64,000 nucleotides of DNA from contig JAQQAP010000002.1 in assembly GCA_028533045.1 (NCBI GenBank), positions 39,451-103,450 of the forward strand. Reading direction: 5' to 3'. Under the pieces are notes generated by a model, which had not been told where the DNA came from, searched no databases, and saw only the letters and a program-made list of their open reading frames with translations. How positions within the stretch are numbered: position 1 is the first letter of the stretch; the number at the start of each line of letters is the position of its first letter. Below are positions 40,514 to 50,197 of the stretch, one piece after another. This DNA is from Spirochaetales bacterium. Its GTDB lineage: Bacteria > Spirochaetota > Spirochaetia > DSM-2461. Both the position numbers and the translations under genes were made by a program.

Positions 40514-41803
40514 ATGAATTACATAGTCATAATCTCCACCGATGAAAAGCTGAATATGGTTATCGCCAAAACCGTCAAAGACGTCTTCTCCGATGAGTTT
40601 ATCCTCCAGTTTCCCACCACCGAAAAGGAAGCGCTGGAGCTGCTCGAATTTGAACTGCCCGAGCTGGTAGTTTGTAACCTGACAGACCCTTTTATCGATA
40701 CGGAAGCTATTGCCCAAAGAATTCAGGCCGATTCCTGGCTCCATAACTTTGGTATTGTGGGGATTTATGACGGGGCCCGCAAGGAGGATTCGGAACTCCT
40801 TGAGAAATATAAGGGTATTAACCTTCTTTCTCTTTTGGAGCAGAAGAAGACCGAATATATTTTGGGGCGAACCCTCAAAATCATCTATGAAAACCGGCAG
40901 TTGATTTTTTCCGGCTGGCTTACGGAAAATCTTATTCATCAGGTTTCAGGCTCTTTCCGCATTAGGAATATTGACTTTACGGTTGTGCCCGTTTACGCCG
41001 CTCTCCTGTCCATGAGTATGGTGCGCATGGGATGGAAGACAAAAGAGGAGCGATTGGATTTGCAACTCGCTTTAAGTGAGCTTATAATTAACGGGATTGA
41101 GCACGGCAACTGCGGAATCTCCAAGGAGATGAAGACCCAGGCCATGATGGAAGGGCTGGGGATGGCGGAGCTTATCTCTTTCAAGAATGAAGACCCGGAT
41201 ATCTCCAAAAAGGTCGTTCGGGTTGACTGGGAGTTTTCCGACCGTGAGGTGCGCTTTAACATCACCGACTGCGGTGACGGTTTTGATGTGACCTCTTTTG
41301 TGGCTTCCCTTAAGCATCCGGAAGAAGGGGAGCTTCACGGCAGGGGTATTCTTCTGGCCAAGTCCATTGCGGACAAGCTCATTTATAACAGAAAGGGGAA
41401 CCGGGTTTCCCTGGTTTTTAACAAGAAATCCCAGATGGAGCAGGCCGCGCCGGTGGGATTTTCCACAGAAGAGGTTATTCGTGTAAAGAAGGGTGAAGTG
41501 GTTATGAAGGCCGGTGAAGTAGCCGACTGCCTTTATTACATTACCAGCGGTAAGTACACCGTCTATCACAACAACCAGGCGGTGGGAAGTATAAAGCCGT
41601 CGGACATTTTTATGGGTGAGATGGCCTTTCTTTTGAGCAATACCCGAACCGCTACGGTTGTGGCCGACCGGGACGGTAAGCTCATCAAGATTCCCCGGGA
41701 ATCGTTTATTACGGTTATTAAGGAGTACCCCCAGTACTCCATGTTTATTTCAAAACTCCTGGCCCGCAAGCTTGTGCAGGCCAATGAATCATCAACTTCC
41801 TAA
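40514..41803 (+). CDS. Receiver-like / HATPase (RsbW-type) / cNMP-binding fusion protein
   Basis: 429 residues with three regions in a rare combination. Residues 1-125 look like a receiver fold, but the phospho-acceptor position is Asn55 (LVVCNLTDPF), so phosphorylation is unlikely. Residues about 150-305 are a GHKL ATPase of the anti-sigma-kinase kind: N box SELIINGIEHGN, DCGDGFD and GRGILLAKS. Residues about 315-425 are a cyclic-nucleotide-binding domain with the phosphate cassette MGEMAFLL followed by TRTATV, whose Glu and Arg are kept. It is cytoplasmic and probably a regulatory ATPase/kinase controlled by cAMP or a similar nucleotide. No partner anti-anti-sigma factor is nearby. Confidence 0.85.
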   Translation: MNYIVIISTDEKLNMVIAKTVKDVFSDEFILQFPTTEKEALELLEFELPELVVCNLTDPFIDTEAIAQRIQADSWLHNFGIVGIYDGARKEDSELLEKYKGINLLSLLEQKKTEYILGRTLKIIYENRQLIFSGWLTENLIHQVSGSFRIRNIDFTVVPVYAALLSMSMVRMGWKTKEERLDLQLALSELIINGIEHGNCGISKEMKTQAMMEGLGMAELISFKNEDPDISKKVVRVDWEFSDREVRFNITDCGDGFDVTSFVASLKHPEEGELHGRGILLAKSIADKLIYNRKGNRVSLVFNKKSQMEQAAPVGFSTEEVIRVKKGEVVMKAGEVADCLYYITSGKYTVYHNNQAVGSIKPSDIFMGEMAFLLSNTRTATVVADRDGKLIKIPRESFITVIKEYPQYSMFISKLLARKLVQANESSTS

Positions 41804-41848
41804 AGAGGGACTACACTTTTCCTCTAAGAGTTGTTATATTGTAATTAA

Positions 41849-43228
<1,380 letters not shown>

Positions 43229-43248
43229 GATTTCATACTGAATTAAAG

Positions 43249-43281
43249 AGCTGTCCGGAGTGATTCGGGCAGCTTTTTTTT
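43249..43281 (+). terminator. Intrinsic terminator after enolase
   Basis: AGCTGTCC (43249-43256) pairs with GGGCAGCT (43267-43274) with one G-U, followed by eight T residues (43274-43281). Confidence 0.85.
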
Positions 43282-43290
43282 CGAAAAAAG

Positions 43291-43629
43291 CTATTCAAAT
43301 ATTAGGATTATCGATCTATTCTCTTTTATGACTTCCGAGATATTCGGACCGGGAGCAACGCTCTCATAGCAGAAGGTTTGATCCATTCCTTTTTCAAATA
43401 ATCCCAGATTTTTAACCCGCAGGGTGTTATCCATACCCACTTTGAACTCATAGGTCTTGAAGTTTTCATAGGCCGGCCCGTAATAGGGATCATAGTTTTT
43501 TTTATCTTCCACTATTTTCAAAGGGCCTTCAAAGTCATCGGGCAGGACAATGACAATCGGTTTTTCCTGGCAGCCGGTCAAAGAGAATAGGAGGAGGTGA
43601 ATGAGCAGGGAGAGTGGGAGCTTTTTCAT
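43291..43629 (-). CDS. Small lipoprotein of unknown function
   Basis: 112 residues with a signal peptide and lipobox (LTGC, Cys20). The mature part is a short mixed beta sequence (PIVIVLPDDFEGPLKIVEDKK at its start) with no motif I recognise. Its ATG overlaps the stop of the large sensor-GGDEF-EAL gene as ATGA, so it is translated together with that cyclic di-GMP protein. Whether it acts with it is unknown. Confidence 0.75.
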   Translation of the reverse strand: MKKLPLSLLIHLLLFSLTGCQEKPIVIVLPDDFEGPLKIVEDKKNYDPYYGPAYENFKTYEFKVGMDNTLRVKNLGLFEKGMDQTFCYESVAPGPNISEVIKENRSIILIFE

Positions 43630-46600
43630 AGACTTAAGGAATTGGTCAAGTCAACAATCTGCTGCTCCGACATGGGTTTGGAAAAGTAGAATCCCTGAAT
43701 CTCATCACAGCCCAGACGACTAAGGAAATCCAGTTGGTCTTCCGTTTCCACTCCTTCGGCAACGATTTTAAGCCTTAGGCTTTTGGCCATCATTACGATA
43801 GCGGCGATAATGTTGGCGTTTTCGTCGTTCCTTTCACAGTCCATTACGAAGGAACGGTCTATTTTAAGGATATCCACGGGAATCTTCTGTAAAATGCTTA
43901 GAGAGGCGTAGCCTGTTCCAAAGTCATCAATGGCAATGCTCATACCGTAGTTTGAAAGAGTTGTAAGTATTTTGCTGGCGTTTCCTTCGGTGTCGTCCAA
44001 TACGGCATTCTCCGTTAGTTCTATGGTTATTTTCTTTGGATCCGCCCCGGTTTCATTGACTATCTGTATAAAATCATCGGCCAGATGGGGATTCTGGAAC
44101 TGCTTGGAAGAAACATTTATGGAACACTTGAGGGGATATCCCTCTCGGTTCCACTGTTTCTGCTGTTCACAGGCTGTTCGGAAGGTCCAGAGCCCAATCT
44201 GCTCAATCAGCCCGATCTCTTCTGCCAGGGGAATAAATTCTCCCGGGCCTATAAACTGCGCCTTGGTGCCGCTTAATCTAATAAGGGCTTCCACTCCGCT
44301 CACCCTTCGGCTTTTTTCATTTACCTGGGCCTGATAAAGAAGATGAAACCCCTTTTCGCGAATTGCATTATGGAGGAGATTACGAATCATGATGGTGCGG
44401 TTCAGGGCATCTTCCAGTTCCGGCTCATAGAAGCTAAAGCGGTTCTTCCCGTTCTGTTTGGAGCGATACATGGCTTTGTCCGCATTTTTAAGGAGCGTCT
44501 CCGGAGTGGTTCCGTCTCCGGGAAAGAGGGCTACCCCAATACTGGCGGTGATGAATACCGATTGATCCCGGATTTCTATGGGGTTGCTCAGGGCTTCTAT
44601 CATCCGTTCCGCCCCCCTCATGGCATCGTTCCTACTGTTTATTCGGGGGAGAATCGCCACAAATTCATCTCCTCCGAAGCGGGCCAGAGTATCTTCTTCC
44701 CTCAAGCAGTGAGTGAAGAGCTCGGACACCTTGCTCAGGAGGATATCCCCCGCATCGTGGCCCATAGAGTCGTTAACCCACTTAAAACCGTCCAGATCTA
44801 CAAAAAGGACGGCAAATTCCTGCTTCCCCCGTTTGGATACGGCCACTGTATTCTTGAGCCGATCATTGAACAGGGTTCGGTTAGCCAGGTCTGTGAGAGG
44901 ATCACGATAGGCGAGAATGCGAAACTTCTCTTCCGCTTCCATAAGGCTGTGCATGTATTTTTCGTTTTTTAAAGCCGATGAGAAAAGGGTGAGTAAACCT
45001 TCGTACACAATCCCTTTTCGTTCTTCCATAGTCATGACGGAAAAGCCCAGAAAGTCCTGCCGGAAGGAGAGGGGCATGACAAGGAGAGCATAGGGTTCAT
45101 CATAGCTCTCTACCCCCGGCGGCAGAAGTTGCCGGGAAGGATAAAGATCTTCGGAAACCTTTAATTGCTGTCCGCCCCTGGTGGCCATGACACTCCTTGC
45201 CGTTTCCAGGGGGGTCTCCAGGTCCTCAAATATCGTGAGATAGCAATCGTTGATTTTCAGGTTTTCAGAGAGAATTCGGCTTATGCTGTCAATATTGAAT
45301 TCCGAATTGAGCTGAATCCCTATTTCCCGCATAATTCCCACGTATTTCTCCGCTTCAAAACTGCGGTAACGTCCGGCTTTTTCATCGCAGATTTGTACAA
45401 TGTGAAAAAGGGAGGCTCCTATTTCCGTTTCTACGCCCCGGGGGCTAGCTCCCCCTGCCTGTTCCATAAGCAGGAAGTGAAGTCTTTCCACTACCTGTCC
45501 CCAGAGGTAGAACTCCTCTTCCCTCACGGCTCTTTCCAACAGGCGGTGCAGTTCGGCGGCAAAAGCTTCGTTACTTCCCCGTTGTAGATCTTCCTCCAGG
45601 AGGGAGGACAGGTTCTCTACGGTCTTTCTGTTTATCACGGTTTTCTGTTCCGGGGGAGCTTCGGCCAGAACCTTTTCTATTTCAAGGCTGACTTTTTCCT
45701 TTGTCAGAGGGGAGGGGGCGTCGTTCGGAACGGGCAAATCCTTACCCGGTTTATGGCAGCCGCAGGACTGGCGGACGACTAGAGAGGTGGGAAGAATCAG
45801 GTCTTCCTTATAGGGACGTCCCTCTATGGCGGAAATAACTCTTTCCGCTGCGTGCCATCCCAGTTCGTAGGTCGGTTCGAGAATGCTTGTAAGGGGAGGT
45901 TCGGTAAAGAGGCTTACCACGTTTCCCATGCTTCCCGTTACAATCACATCATCGGGAGCCTTTTTTCCCAGTCCCTTAAGGGCTAAGAGGATGTCCCGGG
46001 CCTGATTGTCAGAACTGGCTACAATCGCTTCGGGGCGGAGTTCTTCCTTGCCGGAGAAGAGTTTGGCCAATCCCGGAACGGGGGCATTTCGTCCCATATC
46101 GCTGGTAAGGTAGAGCCGTTCGTCAAAATCCAGCCCCTGCGACTCCAGGGCTTCCAGGAAGAACTGTTTTTTTACCATGCTGGCCCGGTGCATGCCGGTG
46201 GCTCCGGCAAAGGAGAAACGTCGTACCCCGTGTTTCTTTACAAGGTGATCTATAAGGTCAAACATTCCCTGCCGGGGACTGTAACCTACCGTTTTATAGC
46301 CGGGAATTTCGCTGTTTATCGTTATGACCGGGAGGCCTTTGAACTGCTCCAGGAAGGCCAGCTGTTCTTCCATGGTCAAAAATCGGCTCAAAGCCCCCAT
46401 GGGGAGAATCACCCCGTCAATCATCTCCCTGTCGATCAGCTCGAAAATCCGGTCCCGGGACATGTTCACCGCTTCGGGCTTGGCAAATTCCGCCCCGGAA
46501 AAACAGAGGGCGTTATAGCCTTTGCTCTTTGCATAATCGGTGGCTCCAAAGATGATCCCTTCCGAATAGGGGGTGGCCACCATATTGGTGAGAACAGCAA

Positions 46601-46643
46601 TAGTAGGGCGGTTGTTACTAAGAGGACTGTTTTTTAAACGCAT
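43626..46643 (-). CDS. LacI-type ligand sensor-GAF-GGDEF-EAL cyclic di-GMP enzyme
   Basis: 1005 residues from the ATG at 46641-46643; a TTG 54 nt upstream is also in frame. Residues about 13-290 are a LacI/GalR-type periplasmic-binding fold (TIAVLTNMVATPYSEGI; VKKHGVRRFSFAGA). It has no DNA-binding domain, signal peptide or membrane helix, so the ligand sensor should sit in the cytoplasm. It ends with a cysteine motif SCGC at 293-296. A helical linker and a GAF-like domain (about 440-570) follow, then GGDEF (657-661, with inhibitory REED five residues before it). The EAL domain starts with EAL at 785-787 and has ELTEN, IDDFGTGYAS, KIDRSF, AEGVE and QGFYF. Both catalytic domains look active. 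A TATACT box ends 7 nt before the ATG. Confidence 0.9.
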   Translation of the reverse strand: MRLKNSPLSNNRPTIAVLTNMVATPYSEGIIFGATDYAKSKGYNALCFSGAEFAKPEAVNMSRDRIFELIDREMIDGVILPMGALSRFLTMEEQLAFLEQFKGLPVITINSEIPGYKTVGYSPRQGMFDLIDHLVKKHGVRRFSFAGATGMHRASMVKKQFFLEALESQGLDFDERLYLTSDMGRNAPVPGLAKLFSGKEELRPEAIVASSDNQARDILLALKGLGKKAPDDVIVTGSMGNVVSLFTEPPLTSILEPTYELGWHAAERVISAIEGRPYKEDLILPTSLVVRQSCGCHKPGKDLPVPNDAPSPLTKEKVSLEIEKVLAEAPPEQKTVINRKTVENLSSLLEEDLQRGSNEAFAAELHRLLERAVREEEFYLWGQVVERLHFLLMEQAGGASPRGVETEIGASLFHIVQICDEKAGRYRSFEAEKYVGIMREIGIQLNSEFNIDSISRILSENLKINDCYLTIFEDLETPLETARSVMATRGGQQLKVSEDLYPSRQLLPPGVESYDEPYALLVMPLSFRQDFLGFSVMTMEERKGIVYEGLLTLFSSALKNEKYMHSLMEAEEKFRILAYRDPLTDLANRTLFNDRLKNTVAVSKRGKQEFAVLFVDLDGFKWVNDSMGHDAGDILLSKVSELFTHCLREEDTLARFGGDEFVAILPRINSRNDAMRGAERMIEALSNPIEIRDQSVFITASIGVALFPGDGTTPETLLKNADKAMYRSKQNGKNRFSFYEPELEDALNRTIMIRNLLHNAIREKGFHLLYQAQVNEKSRRVSGVEALIRLSGTKAQFIGPGEFIPLAEEIGLIEQIGLWTFRTACEQQKQWNREGYPLKCSINVSSKQFQNPHLADDFIQIVNETGADPKKITIELTENAVLDDTEGNASKILTTLSNYGMSIAIDDFGTGYASLSILQKIPVDILKIDRSFVMDCERNDENANIIAAIVMMAKSLRLKIVAEGVETEDQLDFLSRLGCDEIQGFYFSKPMSEQQIVDLTNSLSL

Positions 46644-46650
46644 CGGTAAC

Positions 46651-46679
46651 AGTATAGCCCCTGTTTTTTGGGAAAACAA
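46651..46679 (-). promoter_or_regulatory. Leaderless promoter of the sensor-GGDEF-EAL gene
   Basis: On the minus strand TTGTTT (46674-46679), a 17-nt spacer and TATACT (46651-46656), then 7 nt to the ATG at 46643. Confidence 0.5.
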
Positions 46680-46736
46680 TGAAAAATAAGTTTTCAAAGG
46701 GGATACATGGTTGCTGTGGCCCCGAGCCCGGGACGT

Positions 46737-47426
46737 TTAGAGTACTTCCACCAGGCTGGGGGTGGGGATGCCGATTTGAGGGCTTTTATAGGGAATCCGG
46801 ACTATGGAGTGGGTTTCTCCGGTCTTCTTTCGGATTTTCAGGGCGTTCCTGTCGGATATCCCGATTTTTCTGAGCATCATAATGATGGAGACAATTCCCA
46901 GTCCGGCTCCCTCCGTTCCATCAAGGATGTGGCTCATTGCTTCCGCCATGGAGTGGAAGTCCCAGGCCTTGCTTATTTTGTCGTTTATTCGGGTTTCCTC
47001 TTCATGGGAGAGGGCGGTGTTATTCATGATGGTAATGGTAAAATTATCATTTTTTACGTGGAAGCTGAATTTGACATAAAGTCCCTGTTCGGAGAGCTGT
47101 CGGCCATAGCGGTCCAGATCAACAAAGGTGTCATCCTTGAAGGAGGACATGCCTATCTCATAGTGTTCTTTGTTGTTGATATCCAGATTTTTTTCCAGAA
47201 AGTAGAGCCGCTTCATGTTAGCCTTGTTCGCATTGGCCGCCAGTTCCCGAATGGCGTAGATAATCATCTCTTCACACTCAAAGAGCTCGAGTTCTTCCAA
47301 AAAGAGGCGGAGAAAGAGGAACAGCTGATCCTCTATGTTTCGCAGCAAATCCACCGTGGTCAGAACCAGGGCTTTTTCCTGTTTTATAGATTCTTTCACT
47401 TTTGTGTGTATATGCTGCTTTGTCAT
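46737..47426 (-). CDS. Divergent GHKL-type ATPase (histidine-kinase-like) protein
   Basis: 229 residues, cytoplasmic, without membrane helices. The N box is recognisable in YAIRELAANANKANMKRLYF and the G2 box in DGTEGAGLGIVSIIMML, so it has the Bergerat ATP-binding fold. The G1 motif (normally DxGxG) reads IMNNTAL, so the adenine-contacting Asp is replaced by Asn. No phospho-acceptor His box is present. This is more like a regulatory ATPase or anti-sigma kinase than a sensor kinase. A GGGAG site precedes the ATG. It lies 93 bp ahead of the cyclic di-GMP enzyme gene on the same strand. Confidence 0.7.
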   Translation of the reverse strand: MTKQHIHTKVKESIKQEKALVLTTVDLLRNIEDQLFLFLRLFLEELELFECEEMIIYAIRELAANANKANMKRLYFLEKNLDINNKEHYEIGMSSFKDDTFVDLDRYGRQLSEQGLYVKFSFHVKNDNFTITIMNNTALSHEEETRINDKISKAWDFHSMAEAMSHILDGTEGAGLGIVSIIMMLRKIGISDRNALKIRKKTGETHSIVRIPYKSPQIGIPTPSLVEVL

Positions 47427-47512
47427 GGAAAGCTCCCTGTTTTAATCATACATGAGGGAAAGTCATAATAACAGAAGAATATTATGTGTTTTCCTTGTTT
47501 TTCCGTAAATGA

Positions 47513-47542
47513 TTGATTAAAAAAGGCCTGTTCCTGTAATAT
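47513..47542 (+). promoter_or_regulatory. Sigma-70-type promoter for the thioesterase-nitrilase unit
   Basis: TTGATT (47513-47518), an 18-nt spacer and TAATAT (47537-47542), then an AAAAGGAG ribosome site before the ATG at 47561. Confidence 0.5.
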
Positions 47543-47560
47543 TTGGGAAAAGGAGCCATC

Positions 47561-48301
47561 ATGATACATGTAACCCCCTATGAAATGCCGGTCCGTATTA
47601 ATTCTTACCAGACCGATTCCCGTTCCCGTTTGAGCCTTTATAACCTCTTCCAGCTTTTCCAGGAAGCCGCCTACCGCCATGCGGAGGAGTTGGGCTGGGG
47701 CTGGGATTACCTGCAAACCCAGAATCAGTTTTGGGCGCTCACCCGGGTGGTCATGGAGATAGACCGAATGCCTCTTTGGAATGAGGAACTCACTTTGCGG
47801 ACCGCTCCTCGTCTGGGGGAATCGGTTATGGCTCCCCGAGACCTTCTTTTGATAGATAAGGACGGAAAGGTATGTGTAAAATGTACTTCCTTCTGGATAA
47901 TCATGGATATAGAAAAAAGAACCCCCGTTCTGGCAGAGAAATTCTTTGGTGACTTTGACTTTGATCCGGCCTGTGACCTCTGTTCCCTCTCTTTTCGAAA
48001 GATTCGCGGGCAGTTCGAAGAGTCTCCCCTCTACAGCCGGGAAGTGTTTTACTCCTCCCTGGATATGAACGGTCATGTGAACAACGCCTCCTATATTCGC
48101 TTTCTTTCCGATGCCCTGAGCCGGGAGCAGCATGAGAATAATAGACTGACTTCCTTCCAGATCGTCTTTCAGAAAGAGGCCCACATGGGAGATCGGCTGG
48201 ATATTTACCGGGGAGCGGACAAGGAGGGGAATGCCATCTTCAAGGCTTCCTGTGAAGAGGGCGATGTGGTGACCGCCCGGATCGGGTATGCCGGGGAATA
48301 G
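47561..48301 (+). CDS. Acyl-ACP thioesterase (FatA-like)
   Basis: 246 residues from the ATG at 47561, 7 nt after AAAAGGAG. It is a double-hotdog protein: the first hotdog contains SRLSLYNLFQLFQEAAYRHA and the second SSLDMNGHVNNASYIRFLSD. That second motif carries the Asn-His pair of plant and bacterial acyl-ACP thioesterases. It releases fatty acids from acyl carrier protein in the cytoplasm, setting free fatty acid or lipid chain length. The nitrilase gene begins 9 bp downstream and is probably co-transcribed. Confidence 0.9.
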   Translation: MIHVTPYEMPVRINSYQTDSRSRLSLYNLFQLFQEAAYRHAEELGWGWDYLQTQNQFWALTRVVMEIDRMPLWNEELTLRTAPRLGESVMAPRDLLLIDKDGKVCVKCTSFWIIMDIEKRTPVLAEKFFGDFDFDPACDLCSLSFRKIRGQFEESPLYSREVFYSSLDMNGHVNNASYIRFLSDALSREQHENNRLTSFQIVFQKEAHMGDRLDIYRGADKEGNAIFKASCEEGDVVTARIGYAGE

Positions 48302-48310
48302 GCTTTTGCT

Positions 48311-49150
48311 ATGGAAAATCTGAATATAGCCTTGCTGCAAATAATGACGGAAGACAGTATAGATAAGAACCGTGAGAAAGGTATAGCCTACTGTAGGAAA
48401 GCGAAGGCGCAGGGAGCCGACATAGCCCTGTTTCCGGAAATGTGGAGTGTGGGCTACCATATCCCTTCCGACTTAAAGGAACTGGAAGATAAATCCCTGG
48501 AAGTCGACAGCCCCTTTGTTAAGACCTTTGGAAACCTGGCCAAAGAGCTCAATATGGCAATAGGGGTAACCTTTCTTGAAAAGTCCGAACCTAAGCCGAA
48601 AAACAGCATTTGTCTTTTTGACCGGACCGGTGAACCTGTTTTGAACTACGCCAAAGTCCATACCTGTGACTTTGGCGATGAGTGCCGTCTTTCTCCGGGG
48701 GACGATTTCTATGTTGCCGATCTGGATACGGAGAAGGGAATTGTCAAAGTAGGCTCCATGATCTGTTATGACAGGGAGTTCCCCGAAAGCGCCCGGATTC
48801 TCATGCTCAAAGGAGCGGAGGTCATACTGGTCCCCAATGCCTGCCCCATGGAAATAAACCGCCTGTCCCAGCTGCGGGCCCGGGCCTACGAAAATATGGT
48901 CGCCATCGCCACGGCAAACTATCCCAAGGGAAAACCCGATTGTAACGGCCACTCTTCTGCCTTTGACGGAATAGCTTACAGGCCGAGTGAGTCCTGTTCC
49001 CGGGATACCCTTATTGTAGAAGCGGGCGAATCGGAAGGAATCTATATGGCAAACATTCCCGTAGATGAATTACGGGAATACCGGAGCCGTGAGGTCCACG
49101 GTAATGCCTACCGCCGCCCCGGCAAATACGGTTTACTTATAGGGGAATAA
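48311..49150 (+). CDS. Carbon-nitrogen hydrolase (nitrilase superfamily)
   Basis: 279 residues with the Glu-Lys-Cys triad in order: FPEMWSVGYH (Glu), YAKVHTCDFGDE (Lys) and MICYDREFPESAR (Cys). This subtype (with CYDREFPE) is seen in amidases of the omega-amidase/N-carbamoylputrescine type; the substrate cannot be chosen. It is cytoplasmic. It follows the thioesterase gene at 9 bp and overlaps the convergent azlD by 14 bp. Confidence 0.88.
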   Translation: MENLNIALLQIMTEDSIDKNREKGIAYCRKAKAQGADIALFPEMWSVGYHIPSDLKELEDKSLEVDSPFVKTFGNLAKELNMAIGVTFLEKSEPKPKNSICLFDRTGEPVLNYAKVHTCDFGDECRLSPGDDFYVADLDTEKGIVKVGSMICYDREFPESARILMLKGAEVILVPNACPMEINRLSQLRARAYENMVAIATANYPKGKPDCNGHSSAFDGIAYRPSESCSRDTLIVEAGESEGIYMANIPVDELREYRSREVHGNAYRRPGKYGLLIGE

Positions 49151-49433
49151 AATACAGTACCGCTAGCGTAACCAACACGGTCACGATCATATTGTTGTAA
49201 AACCAGGATATCCCCGCCGCGATGAGAAGCCCCAAGGGGGAAATCCACCAGGGGCCGTCAATGGCTGTAAGCCCGCCGGGAATAATAAGGGCCCCCAGTG
49301 CCGCGTAGGGAAGCCAGCCCAGCCAACGCTTGACGCCGGCGGGGATTTTTTCCTCGTCCAGAGCAAGAAAGGGAATAAGCCGGGGCAGGTAGGTTACGAG
49401 CATCATAGCTGCGACAATAAGATAGTGATTCAT
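49137..49433 (-). CDS. azlD: AzlD-like branched-chain amino acid exporter small subunit
   Basis: 98 residues, four membrane helices, with TYLPRLIPFLAL and the motif RWLGWLPYAALGALIIPG that is typical of AzlD. It works with AzlC in the inner membrane to export branched-chain amino acids or analogues. The start overlaps the azlC stop by 4 bp, implying coupled translation. Confidence 0.9.
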   Translation of the reverse strand: MNHYLIVAAMMLVTYLPRLIPFLALDEEKIPAGVKRWLGWLPYAALGALIIPGGLTAIDGPWWISPLGLLIAAGISWFYNNMIVTVLVTLAVLYFIPL

Positions 49434-50122
49434 TCAGCCCCCCTGTCCGACCGATTTTCCCATCGGCCTTCCATAAAATAGCCCGCCGTACAGCCCACGA
49501 TAATGGCGGCAATCATATTCCACCCCGAACTCATCCAGCCCGCCCGGGCCAGGAGCCAGTTCACCCCCCCGGAAATCAGAATAACCGGGAGAAGGGAGAA
49601 GCGTTTTTTTACTTCCGGGGTAAGAATGGCAACAAAGAGCAGGTATAGAAGAATTCCCATGATATTCTGCAGTTTGCCCGGAAGGAGATTTCCCGCCAGG
49701 TAGCCCGCCGCGGTGCCGCCGACCCAGCCCAGATAGGAGGTGGCGTTCAAGGCAATCAAGTACTTCTCCGTAATTCGGTCCGCCCCAAAGGAGGCCACGG
49801 CGAAGGTTTCGTCTGTCACGCCAAAGGCGGCAATGGGAAGGAGGAGACTCTTTTTTTCCAGACGCACCGCCAGGGAGGAGCTCATGAGCATGTGACGCAG
49901 GTTTACCAGAAAGGTGGTTATCACAATCTCCACGCCCCCCGCTCCGGCGGCAATAAGAGACAAAAAGATAAACTGGGAGGCTCCGGCGAAAACGATGAGG
50001 GAGACAATCAGGGTCTCCCAAAACAGAAGCCCCGTGTTCCGTCCCATCAGTCCGTAGGCCACGGCGGTAGTAAAATAACCTACGAAGACCGGCAGGCCCT
50101 CTTTTATCCCTTTCTTAATCAT
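49430..50122 (-). CDS. azlC: AzlC-like branched-chain amino acid exporter large subunit
   Basis: 230 residues, about seven membrane helices. It opens IKKGIKEGLPVFVGYFTTAVAYG and contains VFAGASQFIFLSLIAAGA and NLRHMLMSSSL, all typical of AzlC. The substrate (branched-chain amino acids or analogues) is inferred from the family. An ATG 9 nt upstream (50131) is in frame. I prefer 50122 because TACAAT (50130-50135) ends 7 nt before it. The much longer open frame upstream, antisense to the synthetase gene, has no protein character. Confidence 0.9.
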   Translation of the reverse strand: MIKKGIKEGLPVFVGYFTTAVAYGLMGRNTGLLFWETLIVSLIVFAGASQFIFLSLIAAGAGGVEIVITTFLVNLRHMLMSSSLAVRLEKKSLLLPIAAFGVTDETFAVASFGADRITEKYLIALNATSYLGWVGGTAAGYLAGNLLPGKLQNIMGILLYLLFVAILTPEVKKRFSLLPVILISGGVNWLLARAGWMSSGWNMIAAIIVGCTAGYFMEGRWENRSDRGAE

Positions 50123-50129
50123 AAAGGCC

Positions 50130-50159
50130 ATTGTAGACCGGAAAAATGAACCTTGACAA
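50130..50159 (-). promoter_or_regulatory. Leaderless promoter of azlCD
   Basis: On the minus strand TTGTCA (50154-50159), an 18-nt spacer and TACAAT (50130-50135), then 7 nt to the ATG at 50122. The -35 region overlaps a TTGACA on the opposite strand. Confidence 0.55.
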
Positions 50160-50197
50160 GTGAGAGGAATTCCCCCAAGATTTCTGTGGAGGCTGTC

